From assembly GCA_025359045.1 (NCBI GenBank), contig JANYHN010000008.1:1-64000 (forward strand): 64,000 nucleotides of DNA, read 5' to 3'. Source of the stretch: Hyphomicrobiales bacterium (GTDB lineage: Bacteria; Pseudomonadota; Alphaproteobacteria; Rhizobiales; Aestuariivirgaceae). The position numbers and the translations under genes are program-made. Positions 55,816 through 64,000 of this stretch are shown in pieces. The notes under the pieces were generated by a model. That model saw only the letters and a program-made list of their open reading frames with translations. It made no database searches and was not told the origin of the DNA. The first letter of the stretch is position 1, and each line of letters begins with the position of its first letter.

Positions 55816-58169
55816 TTGCGAACCGGTAGCTCCAGATAGGTGGGGATTATAATTTTAAGTTCTGCAAATTTCTTGGTGATGGCCATACGAATATCGCTGG
55901 CCACTTGGGGGCCTTCGAACACATCGGCCACATGTCCCCTGATTTCAAAATCCAAAGTTGCTGGAGAAAAACGTGCTAGTTGCACTATTGGTGGGGGATA
56001 GCGCAACACTTTGGAGTTGGCCACCACGAGTTCCTTTAACACTTGCGCGGTGTGCTCTGCGTCAATGTTATGGTCTACGCCTACCGTCACCAAAAATCTT
56101 CCAAGCGTATCTCGGTGAGTCCAATTGCGGACGGCTTCCGTGATCAACAATGAATTCGGCACGATGATGGTACAATTGTCGAAGGTTTCTATTTCGGTTG
56201 ATCTGACATTGATTTTTTTAACAATACCCTCGCCTGCCGCCACGACCACCCAGTCGCCCACCCGCACGGGCCTTTCTGCCAACAAGATGAGGCCTGACAC
56301 GAAATTATTGACAATAGATTGCAAGCCGAAGCCGATGCCGACGCCCAATGCGCCTGCAATAATGGTGAAACTTGAAAAATCAAATCCACCTGCGCTCAAA
56401 GCCAATGCCGCTGCTAAAATATAACCAAAATAATTGGCACCAGTTTTGACAGAATTCTGAACGCCTTTGTTCAATTTGGTTTGAGTGAGAACGCGGCGAT
56501 CCAACCAGCTGGTGATGAATTTGGTGATCAGGACACCAACTGCAAACAAGGCTATCAGCCCAAGTATATTGATCGGTGAAATATAAAAGTTTCCAAACCG
56601 AATACCGACAATTGCGCTGTTGAGCAAAGACTTGAAACTAATCCATGTCAGCGTCCAAATGGCAAACAACCAAGGTATACCAAGGGTGACAACGAGGATA
56701 TCCGACAAAGTGCGAATTGCGAGAGCCAATCTTCCGATGCCGCGCTCAGATATACCAGTGAGGACTCTTATGCGTTTACCGACGGTTTGATCTTTGTCTT
56801 GCAGCGCTTCGACAAAGGCATCAACCAAATGGTGTACCAGCACCATGAGAATGATGACGAGCAAGGTATCCAGAATTTTGCTGGCAATGAAATATGCCAG
56901 CGCCAAATATCCAAAAATCAAACCAAATACGGCGATGATCAAAAGCAGCCATTGCAGAAAACTGAATTGTACAAACCACGTTAAGTAATGTGGCTCTGGA
57001 ACATTGTTGGGGGCTTCCCGCGATTGCTGTTTGAGGATCAGCAATAGGAGGCCGACCAGGAAAATCAGCGCAGTAGATGCCAAGGCTGATTGCCCCGCGA
57101 CGAGACTGAGGGGCAATAGTAATTGATCACTCAAAAACGAAATCTGGCCGCTAACGTTTTGGACAATTGAACAAAGTGCCACAAAAATTGGCACTGTTCG
57201 TGCTGCAGCTTCGTCAATGGCGACCAATCTCAATTCTGGCTTTCCAGGCGCACAGATCAAATAGGCGACAGATGATTGGAAAATGACCGGAATAACGATG
57301 CTGGCGAAGGCTGTGACAAGGAGATCAAACCGTGGCGTTGAAAGCCCAGCCAAAGCGATTGATGTCATGAGAAGAAAATTGGACACGAGCAAAATTATTG
57401 AAATTATTATGATGCTACCAACCACGCGCCCGAGGCGGCGCAATGGTGAATAAACTACGTCTGGTGCAGTGGCTATCTCCAGCCAACCACTCATCAAGCG
57501 TTTTGAAAAACGATAAATTATTGCAAGAACGAGAAAGAATGCTGGCAGCAACCCAAGGCCAGTCCATTGCGCTACTCGGCTTTGACTGTCCCACCAGCCC
57601 GATACCAAGCTTGAAAGTCTTGTTCCAAGCGATGCAACGCCTGTGGCGGTGTCAATCCATAATTGTGGATTAAAGATTGATTTGTCGGGCTTGAATACAC
57701 GCTGCAAGAATTGCGTTCTTTGCAGTGCAGAAATTTTGCCCGTCGTTTGCTCGGCCTCAATACCGAGAAGTTCAAATTGTTTCTGTGCAGCGGAAAGCCT
57801 GGCTACTGCGCTATTTAAGGTTTGGCGTTGGGCCGCGATGGCGCTGGTTTCTCCGTGGCCTTCTGTAGGGATGGGGCCGAGTTGATTTAATTGCTGAGTG
57901 AAGTCTTTGAGCGGTGCGTTTAACGCATTAACTTGAGCCAGCGAATCCAAGCGGAGTTTTTCAATCATATTTCGCTGCGTTGCTAATTGATCGTCGGCCA
58001 CATCCGTTTGCGATATGGCGTTTTGGACTCGCTCGAGATCTGACCTTGTCGATTGAGCCGCGGTTTCGGCGCTGGTCAGCGTTGCGTCATCGAAGGCACG
58101 GGACGTCGTTGTTAAAAACAGCATCGCAACAACGATGCTCAAGGCCCTGATGATGGGGCCGATCTTCAT
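55812..58169 (-). CDS. Large MscS-family mechanosensitive channel (DUF3772-type)
   Basis: A 785-residue inner-membrane protein. After a signal (MLFLTTTSRAFDD) a long periplasmic helical region of about 130 residues follows (DUF3772-like, TSAETAAQSTRSDLERVQNA). About ten membrane helices come next. The C-terminal MscS core has its pore helix before GVGIGFGLQSIVNNFVSGLI (about 608-627) and RPVRVGDWVVV, then the cytosolic cage (YPPPIVQLARFSPATLDFEI). It probably relieves hypo-osmotic pressure. Encoded between pyrG and a thioesterase. Confidence 0.9.
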   Translation of the reverse strand: MKIGPIIRALSIVVAMLFLTTTSRAFDDATLTSAETAAQSTRSDLERVQNAISQTDVADDQLATQRNMIEKLRLDSLAQVNALNAPLKDFTQQLNQLGPIPTEGHGETSAIAAQRQTLNSAVARLSAAQKQFELLGIEAEQTTGKISALQRTQFLQRVFKPDKSIFNPQLWIDTATGVASLGTRLSSLVSGWWDSQSRVAQWTGLGLLPAFFLVLAIIYRFSKRLMSGWLEIATAPDVVYSPLRRLGRVVGSIIIISIILLVSNFLLMTSIALAGLSTPRFDLLVTAFASIVIPVIFQSSVAYLICAPGKPELRLVAIDEAAARTVPIFVALCSIVQNVSGQISFLSDQLLLPLSLVAGQSALASTALIFLVGLLLLILKQQSREAPNNVPEPHYLTWFVQFSFLQWLLLIIAVFGLIFGYLALAYFIASKILDTLLVIILMVLVHHLVDAFVEALQDKDQTVGKRIRVLTGISERGIGRLALAIRTLSDILVVTLGIPWLFAIWTLTWISFKSLLNSAIVGIRFGNFYISPINILGLIALFAVGVLITKFITSWLDRRVLTQTKLNKGVQNSVKTGANYFGYILAAALALSAGGFDFSSFTIIAGALGVGIGFGLQSIVNNFVSGLILLAERPVRVGDWVVVAAGEGIVKKINVRSTEIETFDNCTIIVPNSLLITEAVRNWTHRDTLGRFLVTVGVDHNIDAEHTAQVLKELVVANSKVLRYPPPIVQLARFSPATLDFEIRGHVADVFEGPQVASDIRMAITKKFAELKIIIPTYLELPVRK

Positions 58170-58170
58170 T

Positions 58171-59799
58171 TTATACCAGACGACTTTGCACGATGGCCGC
58201 TTTTATAAATGACGAGAAAAGCGGGTGTGGTGCCATGGGTTTCGATTTGAGCTCAGGGTGATATTGAACACCAATAAACCATGGATGATCGGGATATTCA
58301 ACTGTTTCGGGCAATAATCCATCGGGTGACATGCCAGCAAATTTCAGACCAGCTTGTTCCAGCCTTAAACGATAGGCGGTGTTGACTTCATAACGATGAC
58401 GGTGGCGTTCCGAGATTTGAGTGTCGCCATAAATTTCAGCAATATGGCTGCCTTTTTGAAGCGTTGCATCAAACGCGCCGAGGCGCATTGTGCCACCAAG
58501 GTCGCCGCCTTGTTTGCGAATTTCAAGTTCGTTGCCCTTCATCCATTCTGTCATCGTGCCGACCACAGGTTCATTCGTATCGCCAAATTCTGTGGAAGAG
58601 GCATTTTCGATGTGGCATAAATTGCGCGCTGCTTCGATGCAAGCCATTTGCATGCCAAAGCAAATTCCGAAATAGGGAACTTCCTTGGTGCGAGCGAACG
58701 TCGCGGCTTTAATTTTGCCTTCAGCGCCGCGCTCACCAAAACCGCCCGGAACAAGAATGCCGTGCACGCCTTCGAGATAGGGTGCGGGATCTTGTTTCTC
58801 GAATATCTCAGATTCGATCCATTCAACATTCACCTTCACGCGGTTGGCAATGCCACCATGCACCAAGGCTTCCTTTAAAGATTTATAGGCGTCAAGAAGA
58901 CCTGTGTATTTGCCCACCACAGCAATCGTCACTTCGCCTTCAGGATGGGCGATGCGGTCTTGAATATCATCCCACACTTCGAGCTTGGGGCGTTTGGCAT
59001 CAGTAATTCCGAAAGCCGCTAACACTTCATCATCAAGGCCTTCTGCGTGATAGGCGCGCGGAACATCATAGATATTGGCCACGTCCAAGGCTTGGATCAC
59101 TGCACTTGGGCGAACATTGCAAAACAGTGCAATCTTTTTGCGCTCAGTGGCTGGAATTTCGCGATCAGCACGGCAGAGGAGAATATCAGGTTGAATACCA
59201 ATGGAGCGGAGTTCTTTTACAGAGTGCTGGGTTGGTTTGGTTTTCAGTTCGCCTGCAGTTGGAATATAAGGCATCAGAGTGAGATGGATATAAATGCAAT
59301 TGCCACGCGGTTGCTCTTGGCCAAATTGACGAATGGCTTCGAAAAATGGCAAGCCTTCAATATCGCCCACTGTGCCGCCCACTTCAACGAGCACAAAGTC
59401 TGCGCCGTCTGCATCAGCTTTCACGAAATCTTTGATCGCATCAGTCACATGAGGAATAACTTGCACAGTGCCGCCGAGGAAATCGCCACGGCGTTCTTTG
59501 GCGATAATCTCTTGATAGATCTTACCGGTGGTGATGTTGTCGAGCTTGTTGGCGTGGCGGCCTGTAAAACGTTCGTAGTGACCAAGGTCGAGATCAGTTT
59601 CAGCACCATCATCGGTCACAAACACTTCGCCATGTTGATAGGGGCTCATCGTGCCGGGGTCGACATTGAGATAAGGGTCTAGTTTCCGCAGCCGCACCTT
59701 ATAGCCACGAGCTTGCAACAAAGCGCCGAGTGCCGCTGATGCTAGACCTTTGCCGAGGGATGAAACCACGCCGCCTGTTATGAAGATATATCGCGCCAT
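58171..59799 (-). CDS. pyrG: CTP synthase
   Basis: A 542-residue enzyme that makes CTP from UTP with glutamine. The N-terminal synthase part has [20 protein letters not shown] (about 6-25), [20 protein letters not shown] and [12 protein letters not shown]. The C-terminal glutaminase part has the GFGERG loop, the nucleophile in [15 protein letters not shown] and the His/Glu pair in [10 protein letters not shown]. It follows secG after 103 nt, which contains a terminator for secG. Confidence 0.97.
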   Translation of the reverse strand: MARYIFITGGVVSSLGKGLASAALGALLQARGYKVRLRKLDPYLNVDPGTMSPYQHGEVFVTDDGAETDLDLGHYERFTGRHANKLDNITTGKIYQEIIAKERRGDFLGGTVQVIPHVTDAIKDFVKADADGADFVLVEVGGTVGDIEGLPFFEAIRQFGQEQPRGNCIYIHLTLMPYIPTAGELKTKPTQHSVKELRSIGIQPDILLCRADREIPATERKKIALFCNVRPSAVIQALDVANIYDVPRAYHAEGLDDEVLAAFGITDAKRPKLEVWDDIQDRIAHPEGEVTIAVVGKYTGLLDAYKSLKEALVHGGIANRVKVNVEWIESEIFEKQDPAPYLEGVHGILVPGGFGERGAEGKIKAATFARTKEVPYFGICFGMQMACIEAARNLCHIENASSTEFGDTNEPVVGTMTEWMKGNELEIRKQGGDLGGTMRLGAFDATLQKGSHIAEIYGDTQISERHRHRYEVNTAYRLRLEQAGLKFAGMSPDGLLPETVEYPDHPWFIGVQYHPELKSKPMAPHPLFSSFIKAAIVQSRLV

Positions 59800-59869
59800 G
59801 GGAAATCACCCTAACCCGCCTTGACCTTGATTCGAAGCAAAGTTTGGCTTGTTCGTTAAATTGTGGAAA

Positions 59870-59896
59870 GCTGTGAAACATTATCTGTTTCACAGC
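59870..59896 (-). terminator. Terminator after secG
   Basis: A perfect 10-bp stem (GCTGTGAAAC/GTTTCACAGC) with a 7-nt loop lies 7 nt after the secG stop. On the minus strand it is followed by TTTCC, a moderate T-run. It separates secG from pyrG. Confidence 0.7.
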
Positions 59897-59902
59897 AAAT
59901 TG

Positions 59903-60271
59903 TTAGTTGGTTGGCACAACCGGCTTAGACGGATCAAGCTTCGGCAACAAACCTGCGCCCGATGGTGCGGCAGGCGCTGGCGCTGTGCCACCGGCTGGGG
60001 CGGTTTGCGGAGTGGCTCCCGTATTAATAATTGATGCCGTGCCAGATTTATGGTTGGCCAGCATGGTGAGCGCCACCGAAGTCGCAAAGAAACAAGCTGC
60101 TAAAATTGCCGTTGCGCGCGTTAAAGTATTGCCAACACCGCGCGAGGAAAACAAATTGCCACCGCCCCCGCCCCCAATACCCAATGCCCCGCCCTCAGAA
60201 CGCTGAAGCATCACCAGGCCAATAAGAGCCAAGGCGACGACGAGGTGGACGGCGAGTAAAACTGATTGCAT
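59903..60271 (-). CDS. secG: Preprotein translocase subunit SecG
   Basis: SecG is the third subunit of SecYEG. The 122-residue protein starts with helix SVLLAVHLVVALALIGLVML, then the typical RSEGGALGIGGGGGGNLFSSR glycine-rich stretch, a second helix (TAILAACFFATSVALTMLA) and an Ala/Pro-rich tail of about 45 residues. Such tails are common in Alphaproteobacteria. A terminator follows. Confidence 0.93.
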   Translation of the reverse strand: MQSVLLAVHLVVALALIGLVMLQRSEGGALGIGGGGGGNLFSSRGVGNTLTRATAILAACFFATSVALTMLANHKSGTASIINTGATPQTAPAGGTAPAPAAPSGAGLLPKLDPSKPVVPTN

Positions 60272-60355
60272 GTCATATATCCAAACTGATTTTGCGTTGC
60301 TTTAGCGATTAGATGGGGCGCTGGCAACTGGTGTTCAAGGGTATGGCGGATGCGA

Positions 60356-60381
60356 CTTGTGGCAGGTTCCCCCGCCACAAG
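60356..60381. repeat. Hairpin between secG and membrane protein gene
   Basis: CTTGTGGC (60356-60363) and GCCACAAG (60374-60381) are perfect 8-bp arms with a 10-nt loop. It lies just after the stop of the minus-strand gene at 60400 and could be its terminator, but no T-run follows on that strand. Confidence 0.4.
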
Positions 60382-60399
60382 CGCCACCCCTACTCCGTC

Positions 60400-60828
60400 T
60401 CATACCGAAACTGGACGTTTCCAATGATAATGTGGTGCTCGTTCACCTCGCAGGAAGCGTGTAACATCTACTGCGTCGATCACCATGGAGATCAGGTTTG
60501 TAACAAACAGAACATGCAACCATTGCGCCAGGCTAGGATCAGCATTGATCAAATCCAAGCGGGTTGCCATCCAGGCAAACATCGGCATCCACATGATATG
60601 AGCCGCGCCCAACACACGCGTAAAACCGATCCGTCCATAGATAAATGTCTGCGCCACAACGGCAACGCCCGTAACGGCCAACACCACTTGCGCCTCGATA
60701 TGGGTGATGAAGAACAAGCAGGCGGCATTCACGCCCACAAGCCACACGTTCCATAACCGCGCTAAGAGGTGATAGCGCAGATAGACCACGCCAAACAGTT
60801 CCAACATATGTTTCAGAAAAACCATCAT
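60400..60828 (-). CDS. Uncharacterised integral membrane protein
   Basis: A 142-residue membrane protein with about four helices (LWNVWLVGVNAACLFFI, AQVVLAVTGVAVVAQTF, VLGAAHIMWMPMFAWMA, WLHVLFVTNLISMVI) and the C-terminal motif DVTRFLRGE. It resembles small proteins often found beside HxlR or AraC regulators in Proteobacteria, of unknown function. ATG 60828 follows GGAG at a proper distance; ATG 60840 lacks a ribosome-binding site. Divergent from the HxlR gene with a palindrome between. Confidence 0.72.
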   Translation of the reverse strand: MMVFLKHMLELFGVVYLRYHLLARLWNVWLVGVNAACLFFITHIEAQVVLAVTGVAVVAQTFIYGRIGFTRVLGAAHIMWMPMFAWMATRLDLINADPSLAQWLHVLFVTNLISMVIDAVDVTRFLRGERAPHYHWKRPVSV

Positions 60829-60909
60829 CGTATTCTCCATTTTTGTGTTCGTTAGACTGATGGAATATTGGGTTTGGCTTGTTGCTGATACTGCGCCACA
60901 GATACCAAT

Positions 60910-60930
60910 CAACTACGTTTTGCGTAGTTG
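60910..60930. promoter_or_regulatory. Palindromic candidate HxlR operator
   Basis: CAACTACG-TTTTG-CGTAGTTG (60910-60930) is a perfect 8-bp inverted repeat centred 60 bp upstream of the HxlR start and 90 bp upstream of the membrane protein start. HxlR-type regulators bind such short palindromes between divergent genes, so control of both by the HxlR protein is a reasonable inference. Confidence 0.55.
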
Positions 60931-60980
60931 GCGCGCGTGGTGATACAAGCTACTCTGCAGGCCTTGGATAAAGGTGCGTC

Positions 60981-61691
60981 ATGAAAAAATATGGTCAATT
61001 CTGCCCTGTGGCAAAGTCCGCTGAGATTCTGGGCGATCCATGGTCGATTCTGATTGTGCGCGAGCTGCTTTTGGGCAGCAACAGGTTCAACCTTTTGCAA
61101 AAGGGTCTACCCCGCATATCTCCCACCGTGCTCAATACCCGTCTCAAGGAACTTGAGGCCCGCGGCGTTATCATAAAACGCCGCCAAAAAAACGCACGCG
61201 GCCATGACTATCTCTTGACGCCAGCAGGGCGCGAACTTTCCAACGTCATAGATTCGCTTGCGGTATGGGGAATGCGTTGGGCGCGTGAAGAGATGGACGT
61301 ACAAGATTTTGACGTCAGTTTTCTGATGTTTGATATCCAGAGAAGAATCGACGCTGCAGCCCTGCCAGATGGTGAAACTGTGCTGTGCTTTAATTGCACA
61401 GACATCAAGAATTTCAATCGCTGGTGGCTGGTGTGCGAAGGCAGCGACGTTGACCTGTGCTATGAAGACCCGGGAAAAGACGTGGATATTTATGTCACTG
61501 CATCATCCAAAAATTTGATTGAAGTTTGGATGGGTGATGTGCCGTTGGCCAAAGCCTTAAAGTCAGAAGCGATTCAATTGGTGGGGGAGCGCCATTTGAT
61601 CAAGTCTTTCCCAAAATGGTTTGTGCTGTCTGCCGCGGCTCATACGCCAAGGCCAAACCAAAATGAAGCAATGCTCGTTCGCAACAACTAA
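60981..61691 (+). CDS. HxlR-family regulator with SCP2-like C-terminal domain
   Basis: A 236-residue regulator. Residues 1 to about 95 form the HxlR winged helix (CPVAKSAEILGDPWSILIVR, GLPRISPTVLNTRLKELEAR), with the redox-capable Cys8. The C-terminal 130 residues resemble an SCP2 sterol carrier-like domain (VLCFNCTDIKNFNRWWLVCE, LIEVWMGDVPLAKALKS). Such fused regulators may sense a lipid or aromatic ligand. It is divergent from the membrane protein gene at 60828. Confidence 0.87.
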   Translation: MKKYGQFCPVAKSAEILGDPWSILIVRELLLGSNRFNLLQKGLPRISPTVLNTRLKELEARGVIIKRRQKNARGHDYLLTPAGRELSNVIDSLAVWGMRWAREEMDVQDFDVSFLMFDIQRRIDAAALPDGETVLCFNCTDIKNFNRWWLVCEGSDVDLCYEDPGKDVDIYVTASSKNLIEVWMGDVPLAKALKSEAIQLVGERHLIKSFPKWFVLSAAAHTPRPNQNEAMLVRNN

Positions 61692-61699
61692 TCAAAATG

Positions 61700-62173
61700 T
61701 CACGTTTCTTTGTTGTAGATATACCTAAACGTACAACAACTCGCCCCACCCATAATCGTCTGCGCCCTATTCAGCTTGATCTTCGGGTCATAGCCCTCAC
61801 AAAACGTGCCATCGCGATTGCAAGACATCAAATGCCCAATCTTGCCCAGCCCCATGTCTTTATAAGTCTCAGCATATTTGCAGCGCGTCACATTGAAATC
61901 GAAAGTCGTGTCGTCGGCTTTGAGCACATCAATCTCAAGCGCCCCATCCGCCGTCCAAAGCTCATAGAGCTTAATAAAATCTGCCATAGAAGTAACGCCA
62001 CCCGGCGCCTTATCCGCAAAGGATTTCCCCTCAGCAATTGCTGCCTTTTTAATAGCAGAATCCAGAATTTCCCCCGCCCGAGTCTCGCCCAGCTGCGCCA
62101 CCATCTCGTCATAGATGGGGCCGATCACTTGAGCTTGAAGTTTACGTTTGGTGAGGGTGGGGAGTTCGGTCAT
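61700..62173 (-). CDS. L-2-amino-thiazoline-4-carboxylic acid hydrolase-like protein
   Basis: A 157-residue member of the ATC-hydrolase family, named for an enzyme of cysteine synthesis from 2-aminothiazoline-4-carboxylate in Pseudomonas. The family marks are FNVTRCKYAETYKDMG, GHLMSCNRDGTFCEGYDP and SCCTFRYIY; the cysteines at C99, C118, C125 and the CC pair are of note. Family members outside Pseudomonas are mostly uncharacterised, so the activity is not asserted. It converges with the HxlR gene. Confidence 0.78.
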   Translation of the reverse strand: MTELPTLTKRKLQAQVIGPIYDEMVAQLGETRAGEILDSAIKKAAIAEGKSFADKAPGGVTSMADFIKLYELWTADGALEIDVLKADDTTFDFNVTRCKYAETYKDMGLGKIGHLMSCNRDGTFCEGYDPKIKLNRAQTIMGGASCCTFRYIYNKET

Positions 62174-62264
62174 GGGGAAAGCCTAGTCTGTGTGGTGCGT
62201 GAACGACAAGGGGTTGGATGTTGATGAAGAGTTTGTTGCCTCCCCTTTGCAAATCCTCCCAATT

Positions 62265-62338
62265 CCGTCAGCCCGGCGAAGGCCGGGCTTGGGCTTAGGT
62301 TGGTGGTAGCCTAGCCCCGGCCTGCGCCGGGGTGACGG
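62265..62338. repeat. REP-like GC-rich palindromic element
   Basis: Outer arms CCGTCA (62265-62270) and TGACGG (62333-62338) enclose two GC hairpins: GCCCGGC-GAAG-GCCGGGC (62271-62288) and CCCCGGC-CTGC-GCCGGGG (62315-62332). This layout matches the widespread alphaproteobacterial intergenic repeats of CCGTCA...CCGGC type. Confidence 0.75.
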
Positions 62339-62514
62339 GAGCAATGCAAACAAAACCACCCGCCTCAGCAACGTCGTCTTCTTGGGCTTGCAAGACTTGT
62401 TGTAAAGGTTGGGGAAATTTGAACCCATCTGTGGAGTATGACTGAACATAGCGGTTCGACCGTGCGGTGTCAAGTGCTAATTTGATATTTTGGGAATATT
62501 TATTATGCGCCCCG

Positions 62515-62547
62515 CAACAAAACGCCTCCCCGCATAGCGAGAAGGCG
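62515..62547 (-). terminator. Rho-independent terminator of tpiA
   Basis: Read on the minus strand: CGCCTTCTC and GGGGAGGCG form a 9-bp stem with two G-T pairs and a 7-nt loop, followed by TTTTGTTG. It begins about 26 nt after the tpiA stop. Confidence 0.7.
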
Positions 62548-62572
62548 CATGTTGCTTATATAAATCAACAGC

Positions 62573-63331
62573 TTAAATATAAGCCTTAATAATCCCAATG
62601 AAGTCCACGGCCTTCAAACTGGCGCCACCCACCAGCGCCCCGTTCACATTTGCGATTCCCATCAGTTCGACTGCGTTTGTTGGTTTCACCGAACCACCAT
62701 AGAGAATACGGGTCTTTGCGCCCTCTTCGGCCATCACGCCGGAAAGCTCCTTGCGGATATGGGCGTGGGCTTCAGCAATTTCGGCCACTGTGGGCGTGAG
62801 GCCCGTGCCGATGGCCCAGACGGGTTCATAGGCGATCACGGTATTGGCGGCCGTGCAGCCTGCTGGAACCGAGGCTTTGATTTGCGTTGAGAGAACTTCA
62901 AGGGTTTTGCCGCCTTTGCGTTCGTCCAAAGTTTCGCCGATGCAAATGATGGCGTTGATTCCGGCTTTGTGCGCGGCTTGAGCTTTGGCGGCGACAATTG
63001 CGTCGGTTTCTTTGTGGTTGGTGCGGCGTTCGCTGTGGCCTACGATTACGGCGGTGGCGCCAGCGTCTTTCAACATGTCCGCTGAAATATCGCCTGTATG
63101 TGCGCCAGAAACGGCAGCGTGGCAATCTTGGCCGCCGACTTTAATCTGGCTTCCTTTCATCACGGCTTTCACGCGGCGGATGAGTGTTGCCGGGGGGCAG
63201 ACCATGACATCGCATTTCAGCTTCACGCCGCGCAACATGCCAGCCAGCAAGCGTGGCTCTTTCAAGTTGGCGGTTGTGCCGTTCATTTTCCAGTTGCCAG
63301 CGACCATTGGCTTAATTGTTTGCGATGCCAT
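62573..63331 (-). CDS. tpiA: Triosephosphate isomerase
   Basis: A 252-residue TIM-barrel enzyme that interconverts dihydroxyacetone phosphate and glyceraldehyde 3-phosphate. Catalytic residues are Lys15 in AGNWKMNG, the histidine in VIVGHSERR (about 97) and the glutamate in AYEPVWAIGTG (about 169); the phosphate loop ILYGGSVKPTNAVELM follows. It is divergent from the ppiD gene. Confidence 0.97.
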   Translation of the reverse strand: MASQTIKPMVAGNWKMNGTTANLKEPRLLAGMLRGVKLKCDVMVCPPATLIRRVKAVMKGSQIKVGGQDCHAAVSGAHTGDISADMLKDAGATAVIVGHSERRTNHKETDAIVAAKAQAAHKAGINAIICIGETLDERKGGKTLEVLSTQIKASVPAGCTAANTVIAYEPVWAIGTGLTPTVAEIAEAHAHIRKELSGVMAEEGAKTRILYGGSVKPTNAVELMGIANVNGALVGGASLKAVDFIGIIKAYI

Positions 63332-63466
63332 TTTTTCCTCTTGTTCTTCGGTTCGGCGGGCTTCATAGCAAACACATGCCGCACTTGCGAGAAGAAACGC
63401 GGTTACCTATGATGTTTTCGGGCGATTTGTTTTTGGCCCATGTTCTAACGCTTGAAAGGAATTACG

Positions 63467-64000
63467 ATGCTCGAAACGATGCGCAACGCGGCCAAAGGTT
63501 GGGTCGCTAAAGTTCTCATGGCGCTTTTGGTTTTGAGCTTCAGTGTTTGGGGCGTTAAGGATGTGTCTTCGAATTTCTCGGACAATGTTCTGGGATGGTT
63601 TGGCTGGGGTCCGAAAGATTTGGTGAAGGTTGCTGGAAAAACGATTTTGGCGACTGAGTATACCACCACACTGCAACGTCAGTTGAAAGAGATATCCCAA
63701 CAGTCTGGGCAGAACGTGACAATTGACGAAGCGCATAAGCTTGGACTCGACAAACAGGTTCTGGATAACTTGATTGCCAATGTGGCCATTGATGCTCAGC
63801 GCGAGAAATTAAATTTGGCCGTATCTGATAATTCCGTTGGTGAAAGTTTGCGCAGTAACCGCGCATTTCAAGATAGCGCGGGTAAATTTGATGCAACGAT
63901 ATTGCAAAGATTTTTGAACCAGAATGGATTGACAGAAGCCGGGCTCATTGCGCGTGAACGCGTCGGTCAGCTTCATTCAGCAGTCACCAGTGTTGCAGCA
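63467..64000 (+). CDS. Peptidyl-prolyl isomerase PpiD/SurA-like, 5' part
   Basis: The first 178 codons are in the window and the gene runs off the right edge. The protein starts MLETMRNAAKGWVAKVLMALL with a single membrane anchor (about 11-33, LMALLVLSFSVWGVKDV) as in PpiD, then a SurA_N-type chaperone region (LDKQVLDNLIANVAIDAQRE). PpiD is a periplasmic folding factor at the Sec translocon. AAAGGA precedes ATG 63467. In Alphaproteobacteria ppiD often lies beside tpiA and secG as here. Confidence 0.85.
   Translation, partial: MLETMRNAAKGWVAKVLMALLVLSFSVWGVKDVSSNFSDNVLGWFGWGPKDLVKVAGKTILATEYTTTLQRQLKEISQQSGQNVTIDEAHKLGLDKQVLDNLIANVAIDAQREKLNLAVSDNSVGESLRSNRAFQDSAGKFDATILQRFLNQNGLTEAGLIARERVGQLHSAVTSVAA

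Larger units (their letters stand above)
62174..62572. other. Non-coding region between ATC-hydrolase-like gene and tpiA end
   Basis: A 399-nt stretch without a supported gene. It contains a REP-like element (62265-62338) and the tpiA terminator (62515-62547). The promoter of the ATC-hydrolase-like gene should also lie here, close to its start at 62173. Confidence 0.6.

Noticed and set aside
60356-60381. tRNA or small RNA gene near secG
   Set aside because: Only a single hairpin is present; no cloverleaf or conserved tRNA bases.

Overview
The window reads as a stretch of alphaproteobacterial chromosome, most likely from the order Hyphomicrobiales (Rhizobiales). The main reasons are the gene order eno - ftsB-like - pdhA - pdhB - DUF5076 - pdhC - SGNH hydrolase - lpdA - lipA - ratA - cinA - ispDF - dusB - ntrB - ntrC - ntrY - ntrX - hfq - hflX - mazG, the fused IspDF, the lipoyl domain on PdhB, the overlapping cysG-DUF2849-cysI-DUF934-cysH operon and the DUF2061 gene. 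Base composition is moderate, and coding density is very high with many 1 to 11 nt gene overlaps. TTG and GTG starts are frequent. No tRNA, rRNA, CRISPR array, prophage or transposase gene was seen.

Layout. 0-2.7 kb: 5' end of ruvX, an acetyltransferase, gatC-gatA. 2.8-6.6 kb: 1-Cys peroxiredoxin divergent from a YHS-domain protein, then a large dimethylglycine/sarcosine dehydrogenase-like flavoprotein. 6.7-12.9 kb: sulfur metabolism (rhodanese-metZ facing the sulfite/APS reduction and siroheme operon). 13.0-19.0 kb: a small-molecule uptake/catabolism region (XRE-cupin regulator, alpha/beta hydrolase, DMT transporter, PhyH dioxygenase, DenD-like dehydrogenase, class II aldolase) with an unknown acidic protein. 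19.0-22.0 kb: envelope proteins (DUF2147, Sel1 repeats, RlpA, unknown secreted protein). 22.3-33.0 kb: enolase, division protein, the whole pyruvate dehydrogenase complex and lipoate synthase. 33.0-44.5 kb: isoprenoid precursor synthesis, tRNA modification, the two nitrogen two-component systems NtrBC and NtrYX, Hfq, HflX and MazG. 44.7-48.3 kb: a 1191-residue repetitive secreted protein that stops inside its last domain. 48.4-55.3 kb: a minus-strand operon for metG, tatD, an MBL hydrolase, holB, tmk, a D-Ala-D-Ala carboxypeptidase, ung and an HMA-like protein. 55.3-64 kb: thioesterase, MscS channel, pyrG, secG, a membrane protein/HxlR regulator pair, an ATC-hydrolase-like protein, tpiA and the start of ppiD.

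The most unusual structures are DNA-level. Related palindromic elements (about 131 and 104 bp, built of nested hairpins) sit in the same reading frame inside the interdomain linkers of both pdhB and pdhC. Several intergenic regions carry strong inverted repeats that look like operators: between the peroxiredoxin and YHS genes, before the XRE regulator, before the unknown gene at 17.5 kb and between the HxlR pair. A GC-rich REP-like element lies near 62.3 kb. At protein level the most notable items are a siroheme synthase with a shortened, degenerate methyltransferase half, an APS reductase whose second cysteine pair is CX4C rather than CX2C, and the mosaic repeat protein at 44.7 kb. No convincing new multi-gene system was found; most genes belong to known families.
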